Source: Thermoplasmata archaeon (lineage in GTDB: Archaea > Thermoplasmatota > Thermoplasmata > Thermoplasmatales > Thermoplasmataceae). Taken from it: 7,020 bases of DNA. The notes beneath the pieces are model-generated. The model searched no databases, was not told where the DNA came from, and saw only the letters and a program-made list of their open reading frames with translations. Made by a program: the position numbers and the translations under genes. The stretch lies in assembly GCA_021826835.1 (NCBI GenBank), contig JAKAYH010000116.1, forward strand, positions 1 through 7,020, in the 5' to 3' direction. How positions within the stretch are numbered: the first letter of the stretch is position 1; the number at the start of each line of letters is the position of its first letter. Below are positions 1 through 6,355 of this stretch, piece after piece.

Positions 1-286
1 ATTCGTGCCTCTTGGACGGATCCATATCTCCAAGTTCAGAGACAAGAATCGTTGTCAGATTTGCAGCGTCCTCTTCGTAGGGTGTGTTTACTAGTAAAGT
101 TCCAAGGATGGCTGGCCACTCTCTGGTAAAGTGATAAAACTCTACTGAAAATCTCCTGAATTCCTCCTCAGATATGTCTCCCTTGGCAAAACTATCCAGA
201 AAAGGGTTATTTGTGGCATTATGTTTTTTCACATAGCTGTAGGTCTTTTCATAAAAATTATTTTCGTTTAATCCTTCTGACATCAT
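1..286 (-). CDS. Haem-oxygenase-like di-iron oxidase family protein, N-terminal part
   Basis: The gene runs off the left edge, so only the first 95 codons are visible. The translation is all-helical in style. It has a segment of the kind 'NPFLDSFAKGDISEEEFRRF' (residues 27-46), then an aromatic helix with FYHF-TREWP (50-58), then a helix ending in SELGD (83-87) followed by H94. This order matches the first half of TenA/PqqC/iron-containing redox enzyme proteins, where the Glu before Gly and the following His are usual metal ligands (here E84 and H94, inferred). The remaining ligands would lie in the missing part. The substrate cannot be told: family members include thiaminases, PQQ-synthesis enzymes and amino-acid-cleaving oxidases. 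ATG codons lie at 298, 286 and 283 in the same frame. I chose 286 because a TATA-like box sits at the distance expected for a leaderless transcript and there is no ribosome binding site; 283 is equally possible. Confidence 0.7.
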   Translation of the reverse strand, partial: MMSEGLNENNFYEKTYSYVKKHNATNNPFLDSFAKGDISEEEFRRFSVEFYHFTREWPAILGTLLVNTPYEEDAANLTTILVSELGDMDPSKRHE

Positions 287-401
287 AATTATAATCATGT
301 TAAAGGTATTATAAATATGTTCCCTTCTTAATATAGTTTATTCTGAGTATGCAAATTAAAGGAATATCCTCTCTATGATATTGAGTATCTTACCTCACTT
401 A
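287..401. other. Short intergenic region
   Basis: This gap separates the stop of the ATPase gene from the next minus-strand gene. It is AT-rich and holds the TATA-like box described separately. There is no clear T-tract terminator for the upstream operon; only weak short dyads are present near 367-389. Read-through from the six-gene run into the di-iron protein gene is therefore possible. Confidence 0.5.
308..317 (-). promoter_or_regulatory. TATA-like box for the leaderless gene at 286
   Basis: On the minus strand the stretch reads TATTTATAAT. If transcription starts at the ATG at 286, the box falls at about -22 to -31, the standard archaeal TATA position. No Shine-Dalgarno sequence precedes that ATG, which agrees with a leaderless mRNA. 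Inferred from spacing only. Confidence 0.55.
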
Positions 402-2273
402 TTAAATGTACAGTTCTGTAATGTATATCTCACCTGTTTCATTAGAAATATTCGATGGGATATCTCCATTAAGAGAAGAATTGAAAGAAACATGACTTTT
501 GCGTTCTTTTTCCATTTTGTGGAAAATGGCCAAACAAAGAATAGGATCATCACAATAAGAAAGTGAAAAGGCCTTTGTGTTTCCCGTCCAAGATTTCTCC
601 ACAGACCATCGTTTTAAGACACCGGACTGTATGTAAAAATATCTTCCAGACCTCTCCTCCAGAATCGTAATTTTCTCTGGATTGAAGAAGGTAAATTCGC
701 CTGCTTCGTCCATCTTATTTAGATTTCTCTCTACTTTATCTCTGTCCATAAACTGCTCATAAAGCCTCAGACCGCTGCCCGAGGCACATAGAAATATAAG
801 TTCTGTTTTGGAATAGGTACATGCCTTCTTAAGCACTCTGTCGAACCTTAAAACATCTGAAACTTCCACTTCTACAATTATAGGATTTCCATTAACAAAA
901 TAGATCAAGTCTGGCCTTGGGCCATCAACATTTTCTTCTTCAATCACTCTTATGGACTTTTTCTCAAGATATTCCCTAAAATTTTTTAATAAGGTTTTAT
1001 GGACATTATGGTTCGTTTTATTTTCTTCAATTTTTCTTTCAACTAAAGTGCCACCATATCTCATAAGGCTTACCCTTATTCTTTCGCTGACAGATTCCAC
1101 ATCTATATTTTTTTCAATCAAAGGGGGATAGAATTCATTGACAGAGATACCCTTACCGGAGAGAAGATCAATGGCAGTTACCTTATGCGGGTGGCCTAGC
1201 ATTATACTTTTCATTGCATTCTGTTTCATCTTCCTGTCTGATATCAAAGAGCATATGTCTTCTGCGTCATCTTCCGACATATTGAAACAATAGATATTCC
1301 CGCAATTAGATATGATGGAGTCCCTCAAAACTCTATCATACTGGGACAGAAACTGGGATGCGAGAGTCACATATAGATTGAATTTTCGCCCCTCACTGAG
1401 TACCTCCCCCATAAGGGAAGAGTTCAGATTTTGAGCTTCATCTACTATTATCATTGTTTCCTTCGTATTTCCATTTTTAAGTATGTCACTCCATAGCTTA
1501 TTGAGTATCATTGATGAGAGCACTCGACTCTGTTGAATTGACATCTTTGTTTTTGACACATCAATTATTACCAGTCTGGACCCCTTTGAGATTTCATTAG
1601 CCAGGTTAAATGTCTCCTGTTTCGATGAAATGAAATTCGAAATATCTCTATCAGAAATTATAGGAAGGAGTTTATTTACAGTACTCATTGAATATTCAAT
1701 CCAGGAATCCCACTTTTTAACAAGATTTGAAATCACCGCCTTTGTCTCTTCTGCAGATTGTTCCTTTAAATTTTGCATCTTTTCCCTGTCGATGAGTGTG
1801 TTGAGGAAATCTGATAAGGTTGCCCCCTCATTTTGCGCTACAATCTCCCTGAGAATCGCTGTGAATATTGTTTGCAATCTTGGCCCCCAGGTTCCACCTG
1901 AAATTGAATTTTCCTGAGAAAAGATCTGAGATATTAGATACATGGAAATAGGTGAATCCGAAGCACCTGAAAGTACATTCATCCTTATACCCAGGCCATC
2001 GTTTCTTCCCGGTGAAAGATAAATCAGCTCCCTATTTCTGCATAAATCCACTACCTGGCTAGACAGAGTCCCATGAAAGTCTACTAAAACAAAGTTAATC
2101 TGGCTTTCATCACTTAATTGCATTACTAAATTCTTGATTAGGTTAGATTTTCCAGTGCCAGTCCTTCCTAGTATTAAGGAATGGAAAATGGGACGACTTT
2201 GCTGGAGTATCCCTTTATTCTGAGATATTTCCATATCTCTTGATTTCGAACCGATGGAGTATCTGAACGGCAA
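402..2273 (-). CDS. HerA/VirD4-like P-loop ATPase with C-terminal PD-(D/E)XK-like domain
   Basis: A 623-residue protein with an ASCE-type motor domain: Walker A GRTGTGKS at residues 36-43, an acidic strand end LVDFHG at 63-68, Walker B MIIVDEAQ at 274-281, and a sensor-like ASQF at 305-308 whose Gln is usual in HerA/VirD4/TraG-type DNA pumps. Residues about 150-230 form a helical insertion. After a linker (about 380-425) comes a nuclease-like core: RPDLIYF (D455), then IIVEVEV with E468 and E470, then a helix with RFDRVLKKA. This resembles the PD-(D/E)XK fold with Glu instead of the usual Lys, an arrangement known from BamHI. The last 80 residues are unassigned and end in an Asn/Ser-rich tail. 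The start is TTG, three bases after the stop of the upstream gene and in the same frame, with no visible ribosome binding site. ATG at 2234 is an alternative but would cut into the pattern preceding Walker A. A role in DNA translocation, processing, transfer or defence is inferred; the exact one is unknown. Confidence 0.8.
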   Translation of the reverse strand: MPFRYSIGSKSRDMEISQNKGILQQSRPIFHSLILGRTGTGKSNLIKNLVMQLSDESQINFVLVDFHGTLSSQVVDLCRNRELIYLSPGRNDGLGIRMNVLSGASDSPISMYLISQIFSQENSISGGTWGPRLQTIFTAILREIVAQNEGATLSDFLNTLIDREKMQNLKEQSAEETKAVISNLVKKWDSWIEYSMSTVNKLLPIISDRDISNFISSKQETFNLANEISKGSRLVIIDVSKTKMSIQQSRVLSSMILNKLWSDILKNGNTKETMIIVDEAQNLNSSLMGEVLSEGRKFNLYVTLASQFLSQYDRVLRDSIISNCGNIYCFNMSEDDAEDICSLISDRKMKQNAMKSIMLGHPHKVTAIDLLSGKGISVNEFYPPLIEKNIDVESVSERIRVSLMRYGGTLVERKIEENKTNHNVHKTLLKNFREYLEKKSIRVIEEENVDGPRPDLIYFVNGNPIIVEVEVSDVLRFDRVLKKACTYSKTELIFLCASGSGLRLYEQFMDRDKVERNLNKMDEAGEFTFFNPEKITILEERSGRYFYIQSGVLKRWSVEKSWTGNTKAFSLSYCDDPILCLAIFHKMEKERKSHVSFNSSLNGDIPSNISNETGEIYITELYI

Positions 2274-2276
2274 CTC

Positions 2277-3149
2277 TTAGGGAAATCTGCTCATTAGATT
2301 TAATTTTTCTATGATATCCATATATTTCCACACATCTCCAAACTCTACGAACGGCAGTGATACCACGAACACTTTTTTTTCATTTTCATATCTTAAAATA
2401 GCGGGTCCAAATTCTGAAGCGAGAAAAACATTCCAGTCATTGATCCTTGTGATCTCTGAGAAAAGATTGCCATGCCCGTTAAACCTGTAATACAAATTCT
2501 TGAGGCCTGTATTCTTCAAAGCATAATCTAACCATAAATAGTCACCGTAAATATTTCTGTATATTTCGATTTCGTGTATGTTATTGAAATTTCCATGAGA
2601 GTCACCATAGTAGTCCCCAATTCTGACATTATTCATTGGCGACCATGACATCCTGCCAATTCTCTCTTCCTCAAACCATCTCCAGGAATCCCTATTTATG
2701 TAGTGTGACAGTTCATAAAATCTCTTATCCGAATTTCTGATCTTAAAATTCCTGAATATATCATTTAGCATCTCCGAAAAATCAGAATTCGATCTGAGTT
2801 CTACTGTTACCCCTCCTGATGAAATGCTTGCAGCAAAACGATCTCTATAATCCTTGCCATAGAATATAGGGTAATTCTTACCGTTAATTTCAACATGGTT
2901 TCTCCATATGTTGGAGTAGGTTTCAGAGGAATTTTTCATCAGATTCTTAGGGAAACCATAATAATACCAGTCCATGAAGAACTCCTTTGCTGAAAAATTA
3001 ATGTTCTCATAGGAAAAATTCTGAACCACTGTAATATGCCTTGCATCATCTTTTCTCAAAAATATCTTGCTATCTTCGTAAGGAAAAAGATATGGTTCAA
3101 AAGGTAATTTAAAATCATTAAAATCATGAGGAGAAATTTCTTCAATCAC
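2277..3149 (-). CDS. Unrecognised aromatic-rich 290-residue protein, partner of the ATPase
   Basis: I do not recognise a family. The protein is soluble in character, with no signal peptide or membrane segment. By my count about 19% of its residues are Phe, Tyr or Trp, Asn is frequent and Cys is absent. Notable stretches are WYYYGFP (61-67), a beta-strand followed by a helix at about 105-135 (FAASISSGGVTVEL then a helix ending near K136), and a similar strand-helix unit at about 246-284 (PAILRYENEKKVFVVSL then a helix), which hints at two related half-domains. It starts with GTG inside the end of the FAH gene (8-bp overlap); GGGTGA six bases upstream supports this start. Its TAA stop is followed in the same frame by GAG and then the TTG start of the ATPase. 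It could be the N-terminal domain of a split ATPase, comparable to N-terminal domains of VirB4/TraG-like proteins, or a separate accessory protein. Function is not assigned. Confidence 0.75.
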   Translation of the reverse strand: MIEEISPHDFNDFKLPFEPYLFPYEDSKIFLRKDDARHITVVQNFSYENINFSAKEFFMDWYYYGFPKNLMKNSSETYSNIWRNHVEINGKNYPIFYGKDYRDRFAASISSGGVTVELRSNSDFSEMLNDIFRNFKIRNSDKRFYELSHYINRDSWRWFEEERIGRMSWSPMNNVRIGDYYGDSHGNFNNIHEIEIYRNIYGDYLWLDYALKNTGLKNLYYRFNGHGNLFSEITRINDWNVFLASEFGPAILRYENEKKVFVVSLPFVEFGDVWKYMDIIEKLNLMSRFP

Positions 3150-3966
3150 TGCTCTTCACCCGATTGGATAAGTAACCTATTCCGTCAGATTCAACTTTGA
3201 CCATGTCGCCCTCCTTTAAAAACGGAAACTTTCCGGAATTTGCAACACCAGATGGTGTCCCGCTAAGTATTATGTCACCTGGGATTAATGTAATATATTT
3301 GCTGATGTAACTAATCATTTCTGGAAATGAAAAGATCATATCATCCGTATTGCCGTTCTGCCTGATCTCTCCGTTTACATGAGTCCTTATATTGAATGAT
3401 TCCTGATCTCCACAATACACAGTGGAAGAAATGGGAAGAAATGTGTCAGATGCCTTCCCCATGATCCAGTTTTTTCCTAATCCTTCAGAAAGCTGATTCT
3501 GTATGTCCCTTGAACTAACATCATTGACCACTGCATATGCAGCAATAGAATGGGTGGACTCCTTTGTGTTTGCATCTTTTAATCTCTTCCCGATGATGGC
3601 TGCTATCTCTCCCTCGTAATCCAGTTTTTTTACAGATTTAGGTTTGATTATTTCAGAATTATAACCTGTCAGGGATGTAATAAATTTTGGAAAGAAATAA
3701 GGAAAATCTGGTGTTTTCTGGCCAGTCTCCCCAGAATGGGATCTGAAATTAAGCGCAGGACACAGTATTTTAGACGGAGTAACCGGTATAACCGGTTCAG
3801 TCGATTGATCCATATCTTTCCCGTCGCGTTCGATTTTTTGTATTAGACTATCATAATTAGAGTAAAATTGATTGATTGAAGTATCCAGTTCAAGACATTT
3901 TTTTTCTCCACTGTTATTGATGCAACAAAATAATTTTCCGCCCTTTTTATAGAAACTAATTTGCAT
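3142..3966 (-). CDS. Fumarylacetoacetate hydrolase (FAH) family enzyme
   Basis: A 274-residue protein of normal length for the FAHD1/HpcE-type branch: a short N-terminal region (1-60) and the catalytic FAH fold. Seen motifs are LDYEGEIAAIIGK (115-127), NDVSSRDIQ (148-156), MGKASDTF-LP (169-178), VNGEIRQ (197-203), IPGDIILSGTPSGV (228-241) and EGDMVKVESDGIG (252-264). E118, E120 and D149 match the divalent-metal ligands of the family and K171 the conserved lysine near the substrate. Family members act on beta-diketo or 2-keto acids in the cytosol (acylpyruvate hydrolases, oxaloacetate decarboxylases, isomerases in aromatic or sugar-acid breakdown). The substrate cannot be chosen here and the neighbours do not form a recognisable catabolic pathway. 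The ATG lies 9 bp after the stop of the membrane protein gene and has no Shine-Dalgarno site; a TATA-like stretch upstream suggests it may have its own leaderless transcript. Confidence 0.9.
   Translation of the reverse strand: MQISFYKKGGKLFCCINNSGEKKCLELDTSINQFYSNYDSLIQKIERDGKDMDQSTEPVIPVTPSKILCPALNFRSHSGETGQKTPDFPYFFPKFITSLTGYNSEIIKPKSVKKLDYEGEIAAIIGKRLKDANTKESTHSIAAYAVVNDVSSRDIQNQLSEGLGKNWIMGKASDTFLPISSTVYCGDQESFNIRTHVNGEIRQNGNTDDMIFSFPEMISYISKYITLIPGDIILSGTPSGVANSGKFPFLKEGDMVKVESDGIGYLSNRVKSSD
3156..3161 (-). promoter_or_regulatory. Ribosome binding site fixing the GTG start at 3149
   Basis: The minus strand reads GGGTGA, complementary to the archaeal 16S rRNA 3' end, with a six-base gap to GTG. 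It lies inside the last codons of the FAH gene and favours the overlapping GTG start of the 290-residue protein. Confidence 0.6.
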
Positions 3967-3975
3967 GAACGTGTA

Positions 3976-5424
3976 TTATTTAGGGATATATACGTTTTGA
4001 TGGCTTCCGTGGTACTGGCTATATATGGAATAATTAGTTGCAAACCACATGAATGGCAGTGATACCCCAAGAAGTACCAATGAAAAAATTTCCTGTGTGG
4101 TTAAATTATAAATGGGCCATATCAGGTGTTCAGTTACTACAGAATAGTAAAGTGCAATGACAAATATTATGGGGAACATGCCTGTCGCATACTCTAATGC
4201 TATTATCCTGCTGGATCTGTTCAATCCAGATAGGATTATTGCAAATAGGAATCCGTTGAAAACAGATAAAAGACCCATTATGGAATATAGCACACCGTTG
4301 TTTACTGTATGTTCCAGTACGGATGGCCAGTACCAGATAACCATTAAAATGAGCATTACAGGCAATATAATACCTAACTGCATGTTTCCAACATTAATTC
4401 GCACTCTCAAAAATCTGAAAACATTAAAGAAAATATAACTTGATATTACAAAGACTCCGACGCTGGTACCAAAATAAAAGAATAGGTTTGCTTCGAGATT
4501 GTATAATGTACCGATAGTAATGAATATTGGAATAAAGAGTATAAAAAAAATCGATGAAATTATTTCTGCAAAAGTCGTTCCACTTGAATTTAATAAATGC
4601 TCAAAAAATGAGTTATTTCCATGTTTTTCCAGGTAATGTATCACGATGAATGTCATAAGTGATAATAGGAGGCTTTCAAGTATTACTGGAACTGATACAA
4701 TACCAAGAATCTCTGCACCTATTGCAGGGATGATCGAAGTGGTGGTTTCACATTGGCAGGAAAGAATTGAAAAAGACATTGATGCCAGTCCGAGGGTCTC
4801 TGCACCCTTATTTTTACTATTCCCGGCTATCTCTATAATTTTTCTGGAATTTTCCATCAAGAGAAATCCTAGAAGAAGAATGATTATTGCAAATTGAAAG
4901 CTGATGCTCAGGATAAAAAACCTTTGAGAAAATATAACGATACCGTTCTGGAAAAATATTGGAAGCCCTGATAACCTAACATCATCTGAGATATTAGCCA
5001 CCAGAATATAGTTAATCTTCTGTATTGAATCGTATCTAAGTAAGGACGCAATAAACATCATGACCACACCATAGAAGATGTATGCGATTCTGAATGCTCT
5101 TGCACCTACATTTTCTATTATATAACGAATTCCCAGTATGAAGGCAAGAATTTGCACAACCATCACTGGAAATATTGAAAAATCCAGGAATAACGAGATC
5201 AGGTCAGCAATCAGGAAGACAGAGATGAAATATCCATAAAATATCCTGTGTATTTTAATTGAAAAAATCTCCAAAGCTGGCATCAAGAGAATTAGCAGTA
5301 GAAAGAGAAAGGTTACATTCCTGGAACCGTGAGAGAAAATTGGTATACCCTCATCGAACAGATATAAGATTGAAAATAGATAAAGGAGATCAGCTAGGAT
5401 TAGCAGTATATTTTTTTTATTCAT
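3976..5424 (-). CDS. Polytopic membrane protein with CQCE motif, putative transporter
   Basis: A 482-residue integral membrane protein with roughly eleven or twelve hydrophobic segments (for example 4-23, 36-56, 60-80, 84-104, 110-129, 166-189, 228-263, 287-308, 315-338, 349-366, 376-400, 412-431, 445-464). I do not recognise a named family. The most distinctive stretch is SILSCQCETTTSIIPAIGAE (219-238), followed by a helix carrying VILES (247-251). Cys223, Cys225 and Glu226 sit at the mouth of a hydrophobic segment, as a metal- or thiol-reactive site or a pore loop might. The stretch is unlike the CxxC of copper ATPases. The ATG overlaps the stop of the VIT1-like gene (ATGA), and AGGTGA four bases upstream is a good ribosome binding site, so the start is well supported. 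Coupling to DUF211 and VIT1-like genes suggests ion transport, as an inference. Confidence 0.8.
   Translation of the reverse strand: MNKKNILLILADLLYLFSILYLFDEGIPIFSHGSRNVTFLFLLLILLMPALEIFSIKIHRIFYGYFISVFLIADLISLFLDFSIFPVMVVQILAFILGIRYIIENVGARAFRIAYIFYGVVMMFIASLLRYDSIQKINYILVANISDDVRLSGLPIFFQNGIVIFSQRFFILSISFQFAIIILLLGFLLMENSRKIIEIAGNSKNKGAETLGLASMSFSILSCQCETTTSIIPAIGAEILGIVSVPVILESLLLSLMTFIVIHYLEKHGNNSFFEHLLNSSGTTFAEIISSIFFILFIPIFITIGTLYNLEANLFFYFGTSVGVFVISSYIFFNVFRFLRVRINVGNMQLGIILPVMLILMVIWYWPSVLEHTVNNGVLYSIMGLLSVFNGFLFAIILSGLNRSSRIIALEYATGMFPIIFVIALYYSVVTEHLIWPIYNLTTQEIFSLVLLGVSLPFMWFATNYSIYSQYHGSHQNVYIPK
3986..3993 (-). promoter_or_regulatory. Possible internal TATA box for the FAH gene
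   Basis: The minus strand reads GTATATAT, preceded by an A-rich stretch, inside the last codons of the membrane protein gene. It falls about 20-27 bases before the ATG at 3966, about three bases closer than ideal for a leaderless start. The absence of a ribosome binding site before that ATG makes an internal promoter plausible but unproven. Confidence 0.35.
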
Positions 5425-5942
5425 GAGATCACCTGAACATAGTAACCAAGGAGTGTCATCAGAAGGCCTAATATTACCAGAGACACTGACCAGGACATGG
5501 CACTCCCTCCTGATTTTCTTCCTAAAACTATTCCAAGTGTCGTGAGTGTGGCGTATGAAATAGCTATAGATACATATGGCGTTTTATTCAGAAGGGAATA
5601 AGAGATTAATGGAATGGAAGCTCCAACAAATCCCATTAGCATAGATATCCCACCTCCCTTAAAGGCGTCTGCAAACAGATCTATATTAACCTCTCTCCTG
5701 ACTATTCCAGATCCCTGTGGTCTCAGATGTTTATAAATCAGTCTCTCTTCTGCCCGTAATTTACCATATTCGGCCACAAGATAGCTTGCTGCACCTACCA
5801 CAGAAGAACCAATAGCAATTCTTACAGAAAGAGAAAGGGACATCTGAGTATTGCTGAGAATGGCCCTGCTTGCTATCATCAATGCAGTAATGATACCGTC
5901 TATTGTTCCAATCGTGAATGCAAATTTCAGGTCAGAATTCAC
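5421..5942 (-). CDS. VIT1/CCC1-like integral membrane protein (TIGR00267-type)
   Basis: A 173-residue membrane protein with about five transmembrane helices (about 7-29, 39-60, 96-117, 121-141, 148-170). The first helix contains GTIDGIITAL (12-21), the G-x-x-D-G pattern of the vacuolar iron transporter (VIT1/CCC1) family, with D15 at the place of its conserved intramembrane Asp. A charged loop follows helix 2 (EYGKLRAEERL, 58-68), as in that family. Length and layout match the short archaeal TIGR00267 proteins. VIT1/CCC1 proteins move Fe2+ or Mn2+ across membranes; the cargo of the short archaeal forms is not known to me, so metal transport is inferred. The start is GTG in a GTGA overlap with the DUF211 stop. 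The ribosome binding site is weak, so translation is probably coupled to DUF211. Confidence 0.8.
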   Translation of the reverse strand: MNSDLKFAFTIGTIDGIITALMIASRAILSNTQMSLSLSVRIAIGSSVVGAASYLVAEYGKLRAEERLIYKHLRPQGSGIVRREVNIDLFADAFKGGGISMLMGFVGASIPLISYSLLNKTPYVSIAISYATLTTLGIVLGRKSGGSAMSWSVSLVILGLLMTLLGYYVQVIS

Positions 5943-6223
5943 TGGTAACGCCTTATATTCTCCACAAGTCGGCTTCCAGCGGCTATTTCGTCTACAGAAT
6001 GTACAACAGCGCCAGTTGCATCTATTTTCCTGATAATTTCGTCAAAATTCATATTGTTCCCTTCAATTGTCACATTTGTACCCATTGTTTCCATATCTAT
6101 TTCTGTGACACTTATATTTACTCCCTCTACGCCCTTGACAGAACTGATTGCTTCTGAAAGTTCTACAAGCGTTGGCCTATTCAAACCCTTACCCACGTCC
6201 AGAATGAGCCGCCTTATATTCAT
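5939..6223 (-). CDS. DUF211 family protein
   Basis: A 94-residue protein matching the archaeal DUF211 family along its whole length: MNIRRLILDVGK at the N-terminus, RPTLVELSEAIS (16-27), VEGVNISVTEIDMET (32-46), VTIEG (51-55), DEIIRKIDATGAVVHSVDEI (61-80) and AAGSRLVE (81-88). The family has a beta-alpha-beta ferredoxin-like fold like small metal- or ligand-binding regulatory domains and assembles into oligomers. Its biochemical role is not established to my knowledge. Acidic and polar residues (E41, D43, E45, H75, D78) could bind a cation. As first gene of the run it is directly coupled to the VIT1-like transporter gene, so a sensor, chaperone or regulator of that transporter is a reasonable inference. 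ATG at 6223 is supported by GAGG nine bases upstream and by the promoter spacing. Confidence 0.9.
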   Translation of the reverse strand: MNIRRLILDVGKGLNRPTLVELSEAISSVKGVEGVNISVTEIDMETMGTNVTIEGNNMNFDEIIRKIDATGAVVHSVDEIAAGSRLVENIRRYQ

Positions 6224-6250
6224 AAGTTTATTCCTCTAAATTACTATTTA

Positions 6251-6261
6251 CCTTATTAAGG
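6251..6261. repeat. 11-bp inverted repeat between TATA box and start of the operon
   Basis: CCTTATTAAGG is a perfect dyad with 5-bp arms around one central base. It lies between the TATA-like box and the expected transcription start of the DUF211 operon, where a repressor would block transcription. The arms are short, so chance occurrence is possible. Confidence 0.3.
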
Positions 6262-6264
6262 ATA

Positions 6265-6273
6265 TTAAATAAA
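6265..6273 (-). promoter_or_regulatory. TATA-like box of the DUF211 operon
   Basis: The minus strand reads TTTATTTAA. Transcription would start near 6242, giving a leader of about 19 bases that contains the GAGG ribosome binding site (6233-6236). This is the only promoter-like element close to the first gene of the six-gene run. Confidence 0.5.
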
Positions 6274-6308
6274 TGTTATGAAAACCTTTCTATCATCCAG
6301 ATAATCTG

Positions 6309-6317
6309 TTTATATAT
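6309..6317 (+). promoter_or_regulatory. TATA-like box on the plus strand
   Basis: The stretch TTTATATAT predicts a start near 6339-6340. A GGAG site and an ATG follow at 6347 and 6356. It is nearly symmetrical and could also act on the minus strand, where it would give a long leader for DUF211. Confidence 0.45.
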
Positions 6318-6355
6318 TTTCTGGTCATAGTTTCTATAATCACGCTGGAGAAAAA

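Noticed and set aside
367..389. Short dyads after the ATPase stop as a terminator or hairpin
   Set aside because: Arms are only four bases long, there is no T-tract, and AT-rich DNA yields such dyads by chance.
1630..1917. Open frame of 95 codons on the plus strand opposite the ATPase gene
   Set aside because: It lies fully antisense to the conserved ATPase coding region, has no promoter or ribosome binding site, and its product shows no recognisable pattern.
3964..3978. Membrane protein and FAH enzyme as a split fusion, since their frames agree
   Set aside because: The FAH protein has a complete family-length fold from its own ATG and the membrane protein ends in a normal polar tail, so the shared frame is most likely a one-in-three coincidence.
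3843..4070. 75-codon minus-strand frame spanning the membrane protein/FAH junction
   Set aside because: It overlaps the end of the membrane protein gene and the start of the FAH gene in another frame and shows no family similarity.
4690..4770. CQCE protein as an ArsP/DUF318-type permease
   Set aside because: The Cys-containing stretch differs from the ArsP signature in spacing and in following residues, and the rest of the protein gives no support.
5851..6239. Several overlapping plus-strand frames opposite DUF211 and the VIT1-like gene
   Set aside because: All are antisense to well-supported genes, with low-complexity translations and no start signals.
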